Assembly (NCBI RefSeq): GCF_002236115.1 | Contig: NZ_NIWT01000002.1 | Coordinates: forward strand, 868,001-932,000 | Length of the DNA stretch: 64,000 bases | Reading direction: 5' to 3' | Origin: Pseudomonas jessenii | GTDB lineage: Bacteria > Pseudomonadota > Gammaproteobacteria > Pseudomonadales > Pseudomonadaceae | Part shown: positions 33,309 through 43,563 of the stretch, piece after piece | Layout: every line of letters begins with the position of its first letter | Position numbering within the stretch: the first letter of the stretch is position 1 | The notes under the pieces: generated by a model | Database searches by the model: none | Told to the model about the DNA's origin: nothing | Seen by the model: the letters and a program-made list of their open reading frames with translations, nothing else | Program-made: the position numbers and the translations under genes

Positions 33309-34466
33309 ATGGGCAATTTGCGTGCAGTAGGGATGGCGGGCTCGCTGGCAGTAGCCATTGCGCTGGCGGGATGTGGGCCGGCAAATGATCAAGCGAGTGT
33401 GGCCGAAGTGGCGCGCCCGGTAGAAGTATTAGCGGTGAAGACTGAGCCTCTGGCGCTGACTTCGGAGCTACCGGGCAGGGTGGAACCCATGCGGGTTGCG
33501 GAGGTGCGTGCACGGGTGCCTGGCATCGTGATGCAAAAGCGTTTTGAAGAGGGCGCTGACGTCAAAGCCGGGGACCTGCTGTTCCAGATTGACCCGGCAC
33601 CGCTCAAAGCGGCTTTATCGCGCGCCGAGGGTGAGTTAGCTCGAACTCAGTCCGTCGTGCTGGAAGCGCAGGCGCGGGTCAAACGCTATGAACCGTTAGT
33701 GAAGATCGAGGCGGTCAGCCAACAGGATTTCGACAGTGCCACGGCCGATCTACGCAACGCTCAGGCGACCACCCGTTCGGCTCAAGCCGACCTGCAAAGC
33801 GCCCGCTTGAACCTCGGTTATGCCTCGGTGACCGCACCGATTTCGGGTCGCGTCGGCCGCGCGCTGGTGACCGAAGGTGCCTTGGTTGGCCAGGGCGACG
33901 CGACGTTGATGGCGCGAATTCAACAACTTGATCCGGTCTATGTCGATTTCACTCAGTCGGCCGCTGATGCGCTGCGCCTGCGCGAGTCGCTCAAGGACGG
34001 GAAACTCTCCGCCACCGACAACAAGGCGCTGTCGATTCGCGTCGACGGCACGGCATACGAGCGCCAAGGTGCACTGATGTTTACCGACGTCGCGGTTGAT
34101 CGCGGCACGGGGCAGGTGTCGTTGCGTGGCAAGTTCGCCAATACCGACGGCGTCCTGTTGCCGGGCATGTTTGTACGCGTGCGCACGCCACAAGGCACTG
34201 ACAACCAGGCCATTCTTGTGCCGCAACGTTCGGTGCAACGCGGCAGCGATGGCGTTGCACAGGTGATGGTGGTCGGCGTAGACGACCGAGTCGAGTCACG
34301 CAATGTGGTCACCGGCGCCATGCAGGGTTCGCGCTGGCAAATCAGTGAGGGATTGAAGGCGGGCGATCAGGTGATTGTCGGCGGCCTTACCGGTCTGCAA
34401 CCGGGTGCCAAAGTCGCACCTGCTCAGCCCCACGCGCAGGCTCAGTCGCCTGAGTCGAAACAGTAA
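33309..34466 (+). CDS. RND periplasmic adaptor lipoprotein (operon 2)
   Basis: This 385-residue MexA/AcrA-like adaptor has a lipoprotein signal with LAGC (Cys22). The barrel-sandwich halves are around VPGIVMQKRFEEGADVKAGD (about 72-91) and VTAPISGRVGRALVTEGALV (about 175-194), flanking a helical hairpin (SRAEGELARTQ to SARLNLG). It anchors to the inner membrane by lipid and contacts pump and channel. It is the first gene of adaptor-pump-channel, 27 bases before the pump. Confidence 0.93.
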   Translation: MGNLRAVGMAGSLAVAIALAGCGPANDQASVAEVARPVEVLAVKTEPLALTSELPGRVEPMRVAEVRARVPGIVMQKRFEEGADVKAGDLLFQIDPAPLKAALSRAEGELARTQSVVLEAQARVKRYEPLVKIEAVSQQDFDSATADLRNAQATTRSAQADLQSARLNLGYASVTAPISGRVGRALVTEGALVGQGDATLMARIQQLDPVYVDFTQSAADALRLRESLKDGKLSATDNKALSIRVDGTAYERQGALMFTDVAVDRGTGQVSLRGKFANTDGVLLPGMFVRVRTPQGTDNQAILVPQRSVQRGSDGVAQVMVVGVDDRVESRNVVTGAMQGSRWQISEGLKAGDQVIVGGLTGLQPGAKVAPAQPHAQAQSPESKQ

Positions 34467-34493
34467 GGGCGCAGTCGCCGCGAGGATACTCCG

Positions 34494-37400
34494 ATGTCTC
34501 AGTTTTTCATCAAACGCCCGAATTTTGCTTGGGTGGTGGCGTTGTTCATCTCTCTGGCCGGTCTGCTGGTCATCCCGATGCTGCCGGTGGCGCAGTATCC
34601 CAACGTTGCGCCGCCGCAAATCAAGGTGACGGCGACCTATCCTGGTGCTTCGGCGAAAGTGCTGGTGGACTCGGTCACCAGCGTGATCGAGGAGTCGCTC
34701 AATGGTGCCAAAAACCTGCTGTATTTCGAGTCGACCAACAACTCCAACGGCATCGCCGAGATTGCGATTACGTTCCAGCCCGGCACTGATCCGCAGCTTG
34801 CCCAGGTTGACGTGCAAAATCGCCTGAAAAAGGCCGAAGCACGCATGCCGCCAGCCGTGCTCACCCAAGGGTTGGAGGTGGAGCAGACCAGTGCCGGTTT
34901 CCTGCTGATCTATGCGCTCAACTACAAGGAGGGCACCCAGCACAGCGATACCACCGCTCTGGGTGACTATGCCGCGCGCAACATCAACAACGAACTGCGC
35001 CGGGTGCCCGGCGTCGGCAAGCTGCAATTCTTCTCTTCTGAAGCAGCCATGCGGATCTGGATCGACCCGCAGAAACTGGTGGGTTATGGACTGTCTATCG
35101 ACGACGTGAGCACAGCCATTCGCGGACAGAACGTGCAGGTGCCGGCCGGCAGCTTCGGCAGTACGCCGACCAGCAGCCAGCAGGAACTGACTGCTACGTT
35201 GGCGGTGAAAGGTACTCTGGATAATCCGGAAGAATTCGCACGCATCGTTCTGCGCGCCAACGAGGACGGCTCGACGGTCAATCTGGCGGATGTCGCTCGT
35301 GTGGAAGTCGGCCAGGAGAGTTACAACTTCAACTCGCGTCTGAATGGTAGACCGGCGGTGGCGGCGGCGATCCAGTTATCCCCCGGCGCCAACGCGATCC
35401 AGACCGCGACGGCAGTCAAGGAACGCCTGGCCGAACTGTCGGCCTACTTTCCGGACGACGTGGAATATTCCGTGCCCTACGACACCTCGCGTTTCGTCGA
35501 TGTCGCTATCGAGAAGGTGATCCATACCTTGATCGAGGCGATGGTGCTGGTATTCCTGGTGATGTTCCTGTTCCTGCAGAACATCCGCTATACATTGATC
35601 CCGTCGATTGTGGTGCCGGTGTGTCTGCTGGGCACGCTGCTGCTGATGTACCTGCTGGGCTTCTCGGTGAACATGATGACCATGTTCGGCATGGTGCTCG
35701 CGATCGGTATTCTGGTGGACGACGCCATCGTAGTGGTGGAGAACGTTGAACGGATCATGGCCGAGGAGGGGCTTTCACCGGTCGATGCCACAGTTAAAGC
35801 GATGGGGCAAGTATCGGGAGCGATCATCGGCATCACCCTGGTGCTGTCGGCGGTGTTCATGCCATTGGCGTTCATGTCCGGCTCGGTGGGTGTGATCTAC
35901 CAGCAGTTCTCGGTGTCGCTGGCGGTGTCGATTTTGTTCTCGGGCTTCCTGGCGTTGACGTTCACTCCGGCGCTGTGTGCCACGTTGCTCAAGCCGATTC
36001 CTCAGGGACACCATGAGAAACGCGGTTTCTTCGGCGCCTTCAACCGTGGCTTTGCCCGGCTCACCGAGCGTTACTCGATCCTGAACAACGGGCTGGTGTC
36101 GCGTGCCGGCCGGATGATGTTGGTGTACGTGGGCATTATCGCGATGCTCGGTTACTTCTATCTGCGCTTGCCGGAGTCGTTTGTGCCCGTGGAGGACCAG
36201 GGCTACATGATCGTCGACGTTCAGTTGCCGCCGGGCGCGACCCGTACCCGCACCGAAGCCACCGGTGAACAACTGGAGCGGTTCCTCGCCTCCCGTGAAG
36301 CGGTCGCTTCGACTTTCCTGGTATCAGGCTTCAGTTTTTCCGGGATGGGCGATAACGCGGCGCTGGCATTCCCGGTGTTCAAGGACTGGTCGCTGCGTGG
36401 CGAAGATCAATCGGCCATGGCGGAAGTCATGGCGCTGAACGAGCAATTTGCCGTGACCAACGACGGTGCAGTGATGGCTGTGCCTCCGCCACCGATTGAT
36501 GGCCTGGGCAACTCCGGTGGTTTTGCACTGCGCCTGCAGGATCGCGCCGGTCTGGGCCGCGAAGCATTGATTGCAGCCCGTGATCAGTTGCTCGGTCAGG
36601 CCAACGGCAACCCGAAAATCCTCTACGCAATGATGGAAGGCCTGGCCGAGTCGCCGCAATTGCGGGTGGTGATCGACCGCGACAAGGCCCGTACCCTGGG
36701 CGTGAGTTTCGAGTCGATCAGCGGTGCATTGTCAGCCGCGTTCGGTTCGGAGGTGATCAACGACTTCACCAACGCCGGCCGTCAGCAGCGTGTGGTGGTG
36801 CAGGCCGAGCAGGGCGACCGGATGACCCCGGAAAGTGTGCTCAAACTGTACGTGCACAACAGCGCGGGCAATCTGGTGCCGCTCAGCGCCTTCGTCACCA
36901 CCCATTGGGAAGAAGGTCCGGTGCAACTGGTGCGTTACAACGGTTATCCGTCGATCCGGATCGTTGGTGACGCCGGGCCGGGATACAGCACCGGTGAAGC
37001 CATGGCGGAAATGGAGCGAATCGCCGCGCAATTGCCGGCGGGTTTCAGCTACGAGTGGACCGGCCTGTCGTATCAGGAAAAGGTTTCCAGCGGTCAGGCG
37101 ACGCAACTGTTCGCGCTCGCGATCCTCGTGGTGTTCCTCTTGCTGGTCGCGCTTTATGAGAGCTGGGCAATTCCCCTGACCGTGATGCTGATCGTGCCGA
37201 TCGGTGCCATCGGTGCGGTACTCGCGGTAATGGTCGCCGGCATGCCCAACGACGTGTATTTCAAGGTGGGGCTGATCACCATCATCGGTCTGGCGGCGAA
37301 GAACGCGATCCTCATCGTCGAGTTCGCCAAAGAGCTGTGGGAGAAAGGTTATAGCCTGCGCGGCGCTGCCATCGAGGCCGCAAGCCTGCGCTTTCGGCCG

Positions 37401-37625
37401 ATTGTCATGACCTCCATGGCTTTCATCCTCGGCGTCGTGCCACTGGCGTTGGCAACCGGAGCAGGGGCTGCGAGTCAGCGTGCAATCGGTACGGGTGTGA
37501 TCGGCGGCATGCTCAGCGCGACTTTGCTGGGTGTGTTGTTCGTACCGATCTGTTTTGTCTGGGTGCTGTCGATGCTGCGTAGTAAACCGGCACCCACTGA
37601 ACAACCCGCTTTGACTCAGGAGTGA
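34494..37625 (+). CDS. RND multidrug efflux pump, AcrB/MexB type (operon 2)
   Basis: This 1043-residue HAE1-family inner-membrane trimer exports drugs or solvents by proton antiport. It begins [20 protein letters not shown] as in MexB/TtgB. The TM4 aspartate pair lies in [15 protein letters not shown] (about 408-409). The TM10-12 region has [16 protein letters not shown] (Lys of the relay). Porter sequences such as [16 protein letters not shown] are typical. The length is normal. The stop is 3 bases before the outer-membrane gene. The drug range cannot be read from sequence. Confidence 0.95.
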   Translation: MSQFFIKRPNFAWVVALFISLAGLLVIPMLPVAQYPNVAPPQIKVTATYPGASAKVLVDSVTSVIEESLNGAKNLLYFESTNNSNGIAEIAITFQPGTDPQLAQVDVQNRLKKAEARMPPAVLTQGLEVEQTSAGFLLIYALNYKEGTQHSDTTALGDYAARNINNELRRVPGVGKLQFFSSEAAMRIWIDPQKLVGYGLSIDDVSTAIRGQNVQVPAGSFGSTPTSSQQELTATLAVKGTLDNPEEFARIVLRANEDGSTVNLADVARVEVGQESYNFNSRLNGRPAVAAAIQLSPGANAIQTATAVKERLAELSAYFPDDVEYSVPYDTSRFVDVAIEKVIHTLIEAMVLVFLVMFLFLQNIRYTLIPSIVVPVCLLGTLLLMYLLGFSVNMMTMFGMVLAIGILVDDAIVVVENVERIMAEEGLSPVDATVKAMGQVSGAIIGITLVLSAVFMPLAFMSGSVGVIYQQFSVSLAVSILFSGFLALTFTPALCATLLKPIPQGHHEKRGFFGAFNRGFARLTERYSILNNGLVSRAGRMMLVYVGIIAMLGYFYLRLPESFVPVEDQGYMIVDVQLPPGATRTRTEATGEQLERFLASREAVASTFLVSGFSFSGMGDNAALAFPVFKDWSLRGEDQSAMAEVMALNEQFAVTNDGAVMAVPPPPIDGLGNSGGFALRLQDRAGLGREALIAARDQLLGQANGNPKILYAMMEGLAESPQLRVVIDRDKARTLGVSFESISGALSAAFGSEVINDFTNAGRQQRVVVQAEQGDRMTPESVLKLYVHNSAGNLVPLSAFVTTHWEEGPVQLVRYNGYPSIRIVGDAGPGYSTGEAMAEMERIAAQLPAGFSYEWTGLSYQEKVSSGQATQLFALAILVVFLLLVALYESWAIPLTVMLIVPIGAIGAVLAVMVAGMPNDVYFKVGLITIIGLAAKNAILIVEFAKELWEKGYSLRGAAIEAASLRFRPIVMTSMAFILGVVPLALATGAGAASQRAIGTGVIGGMLSATLLGVLFVPICFVWVLSMLRSKPAPTEQPALTQE

Positions 37626-37628
37626 TTC

Positions 37629-39038
37629 ATGCGTATTTCAGCTTTTTCTACGCTTGTGATCGCCATGCTGTTGGGCGGTTGCTCGTTGGCGCCCACTTAT
37701 GAGCGGCCCGTTGCGCCGGTTGCGGATAACTGGGCGGGTGAGTCGACGAAGCAGGGCAGTCCGATCAACCAACTGGTGTGGCAGACGTTTATCATCGATC
37801 CCGACCTGCGCCGGCTGGTGGTGATAGCTCTGGATAACAACCGCTCACTGCGCCAGACGCTTCTGGATATCGAGCAGGCCCGGGCGCAATACCGCATCCA
37901 GCGCGCCGACCGTGTACCGGGGTTGAATGCCAACGCAGCGGGCAATCGTCAGCGCTTGCCGGCGGATCTGGCTAACAACGGCCGGCCGGGAGTTACCAGC
38001 GACTATCAGGTCGGCTTGTCGCTGCCTGAATACGAGCTGGATCTGTTCGGCCGCGTGAAGAGCCTCAGTGACTCCGCGTTGCAAGAGTACCTGGCCACCG
38101 AAGAGGCCGCCCGCGCCGCGCAGATCGCACTGATCGCCGAGGTCAGCCAGGCGTATCTGGTTCACGATGGCGCCCAGCGTCGCCTGGATCTGACCCAACA
38201 AACCCTGATCAGCCGCGAGTACTCGTTCGCCCTGATCAGCCAGCGCCGTTCGAACGGCACGGCGACTGCACTGGACTACCAGGAAGCGTTGGGGTTGGTG
38301 GAGCAATCGCGCGCAGAACAGGAAAGCAATCGGCGTCAGAAACAGCAGGCCTTTAACGCGCTGGTGCTGTTGCTCGGCACCAAAGACGCGGCGAAGTCGA
38401 TTCCCGACTGGTTGCAAAAGGAGCCGATGCTGGTTCAGGACATCGCACCTGACACCACGTCGGCGCTGATAGAGCGCCGACCGGACATTCTTGCCGCTGA
38501 GCATCGACTGCAGGCGCGCAATGCGGACATTGGCGCTGCACGTGCGGCGTTCTTTCCGCGTATCAGTCTGACGGGCAGCTTCGGCACTTCCAGCGCGCAA
38601 ATGTCCGGTTTGTTCGACGGTGGCTCTCGGTCCTGGAGTTTTGTGCCGAACCTGTCGCTGCCGTTGTTCGATGCTGGCCGCAACAATGCAGGGCTGAGTC
38701 TGGCCGAAGCCCGCAAGGACTCGGCGGTGGCGGCGTATGAGGGCACGATTCAGACAGCGTTTCGCGAGGTCGCCGATGCATTGGCCGCCACCGACACCTT
38801 GCGCCGGGAGGAGGCGGCCCGACGCGCGCTGGCCAATACCAGCAGCGAGACGCTGAAGCTGGCCAAGGCCCGTTATGAAGGTGGCATTGACAGTCACCTG
38901 CGTTACCTCGATGCCCAGCGCACCAGCTTCGTCAACGAGACGGCATTCATTGAGGTCAGCACTCAGCGACAGATTGCCTTGGTCGATCTGTTCCGCTCGC
39001 TGGGCGGAGGATGGTCCTCGCAAGTAGAGGCCAGATAA
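37629..39038 (+). CDS. RND outer-membrane channel lipoprotein, OprM type (operon 2)
   Basis: This 469-residue TolC-fold channel has a lipobox LGGC (Cys18) followed by SLAPTYERPVAPV, a typical OprM start. Duplicated coiled-coil halves end in RYEGGIDSHLRYLDAQRTSF, the conserved helix near the C-terminus. It completes the tripartite operon and is followed by a strong terminator. Confidence 0.95.
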   Translation: MRISAFSTLVIAMLLGGCSLAPTYERPVAPVADNWAGESTKQGSPINQLVWQTFIIDPDLRRLVVIALDNNRSLRQTLLDIEQARAQYRIQRADRVPGLNANAAGNRQRLPADLANNGRPGVTSDYQVGLSLPEYELDLFGRVKSLSDSALQEYLATEEAARAAQIALIAEVSQAYLVHDGAQRRLDLTQQTLISREYSFALISQRRSNGTATALDYQEALGLVEQSRAEQESNRRQKQQAFNALVLLLGTKDAAKSIPDWLQKEPMLVQDIAPDTTSALIERRPDILAAEHRLQARNADIGAARAAFFPRISLTGSFGTSSAQMSGLFDGGSRSWSFVPNLSLPLFDAGRNNAGLSLAEARKDSAVAAYEGTIQTAFREVADALAATDTLRREEAARRALANTSSETLKLAKARYEGGIDSHLRYLDAQRTSFVNETAFIEVSTQRQIALVDLFRSLGGGWSSQVEAR

Positions 39039-39084
39039 GAAGCTGGCAAGCGCTCCTTGGGTTGGTGCATCCAACCCGTTCTTT

Positions 39085-39122
39085 AGCCCCGTGGACCCGT
39101 TAGGTCACGGGGCTCTTTTTTT
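39085..39122 (+). terminator. Rho-independent terminator after RND operon 2
   Basis: A 9-bp stem (AGCCCCGTG / CACGGGGCT) with a 12-base loop is followed by C and eight T. It ends the efflux operon ahead of the convergent TetR gene. Confidence 0.9.
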
Positions 39123-39142
39123 GGAGGAGCGAAGGGTGGGGA

Positions 39143-39709
39143 TTATTGGGGACGTACTACGCCGGCAGCGCCATGCAAGAACATCTGCTCCAGCACATTG
39201 GCTGAGTTGGCACTGGCCGCACGCCCACGGCGCTCCGCATCGACCATGCCGAAGATCATGGTCAGGAACAGTTCCGTGAAGACTGCTGCGGTGACATCGA
39301 TGCGGAAGGCACCCAATTGTTGGCCGCGCAGAAAGAAAGCATCAAGGGCATCGGCATACGATTGCCAACGGTCCCCCTCACCATTTACCGGGAAGGTGTC
39401 TGGGCGATATTGAAAGAGCAGGAAAACCAGCATTTCACGATGCACCAAATGCTCATTGATCAGACTACGCAGCGCCTGCACCGGCTCGCTGTGCAACAGG
39501 TCGGTCGTGGTGGTGATCTGGTTCAGCACCGTCTCACCGTGGCTTTCCATCATCTGCACCAGGTTGTCACGGGTGCCGCAAAAGCGATGCAGCGTAGCCT
39601 TGCTCACGCCAGCAGCTTCAGCCAGTTCCTTGAGCGTCGCCCGCGGGCGATCAACGATGGCCAGGGCCAGCGCTTTGATGAGTCTTTCGTCTTGCGGAGT
39701 CAGGGACAT
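39143..39709 (-). CDS. TetR-family repressor (paralogue B)
   Basis: This encodes 188 residues. The helix-turn-helix is LKELAEAAGVSKATLHRFCG. It is the paralogue of the TetR at 32618, alike over its whole length, so the RND operon is bracketed by the two. Its upstream region carries an 18-mer like the operator of paralogue A and then the second AraC-type promoter. It may control itself, the short gene and the FadB-like operon to its right, or cross-regulate the pump. Confidence 0.9.
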   Translation of the reverse strand: MSLTPQDERLIKALALAIVDRPRATLKELAEAAGVSKATLHRFCGTRDNLVQMMESHGETVLNQITTTTDLLHSEPVQALRSLINEHLVHREMLVFLLFQYRPDTFPVNGEGDRWQSYADALDAFFLRGQQLGAFRIDVTAAVFTELFLTMIFGMVDAERRGRAASANSANVLEQMFLHGAAGVVRPQ

Positions 39710-39804
39710 CAGTCGGTCTCGGATCGAATTTCAATGCCGGGAATTGTGCAGGAAAAGCTCATCACTGCAACGAAAACCGCAGAACATGAGCAAATTACTT
39801 CATC

Positions 39805-39822
39805 TGAGACATTATTTGCTCA
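39805..39822. promoter_or_regulatory. TetR operator-like site (copy B)
   Basis: TGAGACATTATTTGCTCA, preceded by TCATC, parallels TGAGACAATATTGACTCA, preceded by TCATA, at 33237. The outer half-sites TGAG/CTCA and the TATT centre are kept. Confidence 0.6.
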
Positions 39823-39865
39823 GGTCTCGGCTTTCAAATTTCACCAGGTTCTGAGGCGCTTGAAA

Positions 39866-39901
39866 GTCATGAACTGCAAAATACATGGCGTGATCTGCCA
39901 A
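39866..39901. promoter_or_regulatory. AraC-type direct-repeat operator (copy 2)
   Basis: GTCATGAACTGCAAA (39866-39880) and GGCGTGATCTGCCAA (39887-39901) are imperfect direct repeats with a 21-bp period. The 31 bases from 39876 match 32331-32361 at 26 positions. The block CAATAACAAAAGAC follows at 39938-39951, with the same 36-base gap and the same 37 bases to the ATG as in copy 1. Confidence 0.65.
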
Positions 39902-39988
39902 GCTTTTGCATCGGCCGTTATCCAGAATCGAAACCCTCAATAACAAAAGACACTGCATTTGGCTCCCGCCAAATGACGGAGGTTTCCG

Positions 39989-40147
39989 ATGCGCCGATTC
40001 CTGCTCTCCTGCCTGACTGTAACCATGACCGCGATACTGGCTTCGGGGGCTATCTACGCCTTTGGATCAGTGGTTTCGAGTCGCGTCTCCAACGCTCACC
40101 CGAATTATCCAATCACCAGCATCAACGAAGTCTTCAGGCATTTTTGA
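39989..40147 (+). CDS. Small membrane or exported protein, paralogue 2 (52 aa)
   Basis: MRRFLLSCLTVTMTAILASG is a basic start plus hydrophobic segment. After a linker comes PITSINEVFRHF, matching the tail GISDAFTHF of the 48-residue paralogue at 32444. GGAGG precedes the ATG by 7 bases. It lies 73 bases upstream of the FadB-like gene on the same strand, so it probably heads that operon. A membrane or periplasmic peptide induced with the operon is inferred; the function is unknown. Confidence 0.65.
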   Translation: MRRFLLSCLTVTMTAILASGAIYAFGSVVSSRVSNAHPNYPITSINEVFRHF

Positions 40148-40220
40148 CGAATCGCGGCCAACGAGCGCATCCCCGCGTGCTCAGCGTTAAGCAGTCGTGC
40201 AGCAACATAAGGATCCCCCA

Positions 40221-42332
40221 ATGAGCGACCTCATCCACTATCGTCTCGAAGACGGTCTGGCCCTGATAGGCCTGGCCCATCCACCGGTCAATGCACTCGG
40301 CCAGCCTCTGCGCGCCGCTATCATTGACGCTTGCGAGCGCGCAGCCGCTGACGAAAGGGTGGAAGCAATCATCCTCTACGGCGAGCACGGTATGTTTAGT
40401 GCTGGCGCCGATATCACGGAATTCGGCACCGAGGCCTCCTTCGCCGAGCCGGACCTACCCAGCACGCTGGTTCGCTTGACCCAGATCCACAAACCGCTGG
40501 TTGCCGCCATTGGCAAGTTGGCCTTGGGTGGTGGTATGGAACTGGCTCTGGCCTGTGGGTACCGGATTGGTGAGCCGAGCACCCGAGTGGGTTTATCGGA
40601 AATAAACCTGGGACTGTTGCCCGGCGCAGGCGGGACACAGCGCCTGCCAAGGCTTATCGGCGCTGAATCGGCGCTGAATCTGATTCTTTCTGGTCAACAA
40701 ATAGACGCCGAACGCGCTCGCATGCTGGGCATCCTCGACCGCATCGCTACCGCTGCCGAGCAACTGCTGGATGAGGCGCGCGCTTATGCCAACGAGCTGA
40801 TCGACTACGGCGCCCCGGCGCGGCCGACAGAGGCTTGGCCGGAACCGGCCGAGGACCTGCCGGGTGATTTCCTCGCCCGCTACCGCACCGAGCATGAGCC
40901 GCGCTGGAAAAGCCGATTGGCCCCGCGTCTGGTGCTCTCTGCGCTGGAAGCGGCGTGCCTGCTGCCGCTGGAGGAGGGCCTCGCCCGAGAACTGGCGTTG
41001 TTCAAGCAGGCCGAGGCTTCCCGCCAGTCGAAGGCGCTGCGCCATGTGTTCTTCGCTGAGCGCGAGGCCGGACGCATTCCAGGTATCGGGGCGGACATTG
41101 CGCTGCGCAAGGTTGATAAGGTTGCGGTGATCGGAGCCGGCACCATGGGCGGTGGCATCGCCATGAACTTCGCCAACGCCGGTATCCCTGTAGCTCTGCT
41201 TGAGCTCAAGGGGGAGGCGCTGGACAACGGCCTGATGCAGATCCGCAAAAACTACGAGATCAGCGTCAAGCGCGGAAAGATGACCGCCGAACAACTGGAA
41301 CAGCGCATGGACCTGCTATTCGGCACCCTTGACTACAACGATTTGGCCGATGCCGACCTGGTGATCGAAGCGGTGTTCGAGCAGATGGAAATCAAGCAGC
41401 AGGTATTCCGCACCCTTGAAAAGGTGTGTAAGCCAGGTGCCATTCTCGCCACCAACACCTCGTCACTCGATGTCGACGCCATTGCGGCCACCGTCTCCCG
41501 TCCGCAGGACGTGATCGGTCTGCACTTCTTCAGTCCGGCCAATGTTATGCGCCTGCTGGAGGTAGTACGCGGTAAGGCCACTGCGCCGGATGTACTGGCA
41601 ACCACCATGAAGATCGCCAAGCATATTGGCAAGCTACCGGTGCTCTCCGGCGTTTGCTTTGGTTTCATCGGCAACCGCATGCTCGAGCCTTATTCCCGTG
41701 AAGCCCATCGCCTGGTGTTGGAGGGGGCGACACCGGCGCAGGTAGACGGTGTGCTCACCGGCCTGGACCTCAATATGGGCATATTCAGCATGCTGGACCT
41801 TGCCGGTATCGATGTGAGTTTCTTGATACGCGATTCGAATCGGGCCGCCATTGCCCATGACGAAACCTACTGCCGCCTTGGAGAGGAACTCTATGCCCTA
41901 GGGCGATACGGCCAGAAAACCGGGCGGGGCTTCTACCTTTATGAGGGGCGCAACTGTAAGGAGGACGACGAGGTGGTGGTGCTGGCAGAGCGCCTTGCCG
42001 ATGAGCTGGAAGTCCCCCGACGTTCCATCGATGATCAGGAAATCCATGACCGTTGCATGTTCATGCTGATCAACGAAGGCATCCAGTTACTGGACGAAGG
42101 CATCGCTCTGCGCGCCAGCGACATCGATCTGGTCTGGATCAACGGCTACGGATTTCCGGCTCATCTCGGCGGCCCGATGCATTATGCCGAGCAGTTGGGA
42201 CTGGACAAGGTGCTGGCCGGTATTGAGCACTACCGTCACGTTCTAGGCGAGTACGGCCAGATGTGGTTCCAGCCGGCACAGTTGCTGGAGCGCCTGGTCG
42301 CTGCTGGCAATACCCGCATCGAAATCATCTGA
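40221..42332 (+). CDS. Bifunctional enoyl-CoA hydratase / 3-hydroxyacyl-CoA dehydrogenase (FadB/FadJ-like)
   Basis: This 703-residue cytoplasmic beta-oxidation enzyme hydrates 2-enoyl-CoA and oxidises the product with NAD. The N-terminal crotonase domain (about 1-190) shows the oxyanion-hole segments SAGADITEF and LGGGMELAL and the catalytic region GLSEINLGLLPGAGGTQRL. The Rossmann domain begins VAVIGAGTMGGGIAM at about 297. Two 3HCDH C-terminal domains follow. The start ATG has an AAGGA site. It lacks the long linker of FadB and resembles peroxisomal-type fusions. An SDR follows after a repeat. Confidence 0.92.
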   Translation: MSDLIHYRLEDGLALIGLAHPPVNALGQPLRAAIIDACERAAADERVEAIILYGEHGMFSAGADITEFGTEASFAEPDLPSTLVRLTQIHKPLVAAIGKLALGGGMELALACGYRIGEPSTRVGLSEINLGLLPGAGGTQRLPRLIGAESALNLILSGQQIDAERARMLGILDRIATAAEQLLDEARAYANELIDYGAPARPTEAWPEPAEDLPGDFLARYRTEHEPRWKSRLAPRLVLSALEAACLLPLEEGLARELALFKQAEASRQSKALRHVFFAEREAGRIPGIGADIALRKVDKVAVIGAGTMGGGIAMNFANAGIPVALLELKGEALDNGLMQIRKNYEISVKRGKMTAEQLEQRMDLLFGTLDYNDLADADLVIEAVFEQMEIKQQVFRTLEKVCKPGAILATNTSSLDVDAIAATVSRPQDVIGLHFFSPANVMRLLEVVRGKATAPDVLATTMKIAKHIGKLPVLSGVCFGFIGNRMLEPYSREAHRLVLEGATPAQVDGVLTGLDLNMGIFSMLDLAGIDVSFLIRDSNRAAIAHDETYCRLGEELYALGRYGQKTGRGFYLYEGRNCKEDDEVVVLAERLADELEVPRRSIDDQEIHDRCMFMLINEGIQLLDEGIALRASDIDLVWINGYGFPAHLGGPMHYAEQLGLDKVLAGIEHYRHVLGEYGQMWFQPAQLLERLVAAGNTRIEII

Positions 42333-42334
42333 AA

Positions 42335-42420
42335 TTCCCTCTCGCTCCGGGGAGCAGGGCGAGTCATGAGGGCGACCACGCATCTCCCTTATCCTGGCCC
42401 TCTCTCAGAGGGAGAGGGAA
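42335..42420. repeat. Intergenic inverted-repeat element
   Basis: The element starts TTCCCTCTC and ends GAGAGGGAA, with inner CCCTCTC/GAGGGAGAG pairing. It resembles the short interspersed CCCTCTCCC/GGGAGAGGG-type intergenic repeats common in pseudomonads. Confidence 0.55.
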
Positions 42421-42445
42421 CCCAATATACATGCAAGGCACCACC

Positions 42446-42586
42446 ATGAAAGAACCCGTGATTCACTTCACTGCCCACACACTGATTACCAAGGCCGCTT
42501 GTGGCGCGGTCAACGGTGCCATGTCGCGGCCCTGGGCCAGCCAGTTGACCCTGTGCGTCATCTGTATCGCAGTCGAGGTGTATTGA
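42446..42586 (+). CDS. Possible short ORF coupled to the SDR gene (46 aa)
   Basis: The frame starts MKEPVIHFTAHTLITKAACG and stops in TGATG, where the A of TGA begins the SDR ATG. A weak AAGGC site precedes it. There is no recognised domain. It may be a leader peptide that couples translation or simply a chance frame. Confidence 0.3.
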   Translation: MKEPVIHFTAHTLITKAACGAVNGAMSRPWASQLTLCVICIAVEVY

Positions 42587-43368
42587 TGGATCGCGACTTC
42601 GCCCAGCGCTTCTCCTTGGCCGGCCGAACGGTGCTGATCACTGGCGCCTCCAGCGGCATTGGCGCGCACTTGTCGCGGATCGCCGCTCGCGCTGGCGCCC
42701 GCGTCGTGCTCGCTGCGCGGCGCGTCGAGCGGCTCGAACAAGTTGCCAAGGACATCGAGTGGGAGAGTGGCCAGGCGCTGTCGGTCGCTCTCGACGTCAC
42801 CGACCGGGCTAGCGTCGAGGCGGCCTTCGACACCGCCGAGGCGCACTTCGGGGTAGTCGACGTAGTGCTCAACAATGCCGGCATCGGCAATGGCCAACGC
42901 CCGCTGGAAATCGGTGAGGAAGATTGGCGTGCAATGCTGGCGACCAACCTCGACGGTGTCTGGCGCGTTGCTCAGGTCGCAGCGCAGCGGCTGGTTAAAG
43001 CAGGACGTAGCGGCAGCATCGTCAATATTGCCTCGATACTTGGTCTACGAGTCGGCACCGGCTATAGCCATTACTGCGCCGCCAAAGCAGGCGTGGTGCA
43101 ACTGACCAAGTCGCTGGCGCTGGAGCTCGCGCGCTACAAGATTCGCGTCAACGCCATAGCCCCGGGCTACTTCAAGACGGAAATGAATGAAGCTTTTTTC
43201 GATAGTGACAAGGGCATCAACTACATACGTGAGCTGATTCCCATGCGCCGATTAGGCGAACTCCACGAGCTGGAAGGGCCGTTTCTACTGCTCGCCAGCG
43301 ATGCCGGTGCGTTCATGAACGGTAGCGTTCTGGCAGTGGATGGAGGTCAATTGGTCAGTAGCTTGTAA
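42586..43368 (+). CDS. Short-chain dehydrogenase/reductase
   Basis: This 260-residue NAD(P)-dependent oxidoreductase is of classical SDR type. The cofactor motif TGASSGIG is at about 19-26, NNAG at about 90, catalytic Ser in NIASILG and the YxxxK pair in YSHYCAAKAG. IRVNAIAPGYFKTEM and the C-terminal DGGQ are typical. The Arg in AARR after beta-2 hints at NADP preference. The ATG with GAGGTG is chosen over an upstream in-frame ATG that lacks a site. It is cotranscribed with the FadB-like gene, so a hydroxyacyl or alcohol substrate is likely. Confidence 0.9.
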   Translation: MDRDFAQRFSLAGRTVLITGASSGIGAHLSRIAARAGARVVLAARRVERLEQVAKDIEWESGQALSVALDVTDRASVEAAFDTAEAHFGVVDVVLNNAGIGNGQRPLEIGEEDWRAMLATNLDGVWRVAQVAAQRLVKAGRSGSIVNIASILGLRVGTGYSHYCAAKAGVVQLTKSLALELARYKIRVNAIAPGYFKTEMNEAFFDSDKGINYIRELIPMRRLGELHELEGPFLLLASDAGAFMNGSVLAVDGGQLVSSL

Positions 43369-43563
43369 GCAAGTTCGATGACAAGGCTTGTGCTCAGACA
43401 GAGTCGCCAGCTGCAACCATGATCTGGTTGAGCACTGACTTGCCATACTTCACCGGTACCTCCAACAGCTATATCCGCCACAGCTCAACAAATCACTCAG
43501 GCCCCGGCGATCACCCACCGGGGTACAGGTTGATGATCGTCAGGTAGATACGGATCGAAATGT

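Noticed and set aside
43502..43523. CCCCGG...CCGGGG hairpin between SDR and TetR genes
   Set aside because: There is no T tail on either strand, so a terminator call is weak; kept only as an observation.
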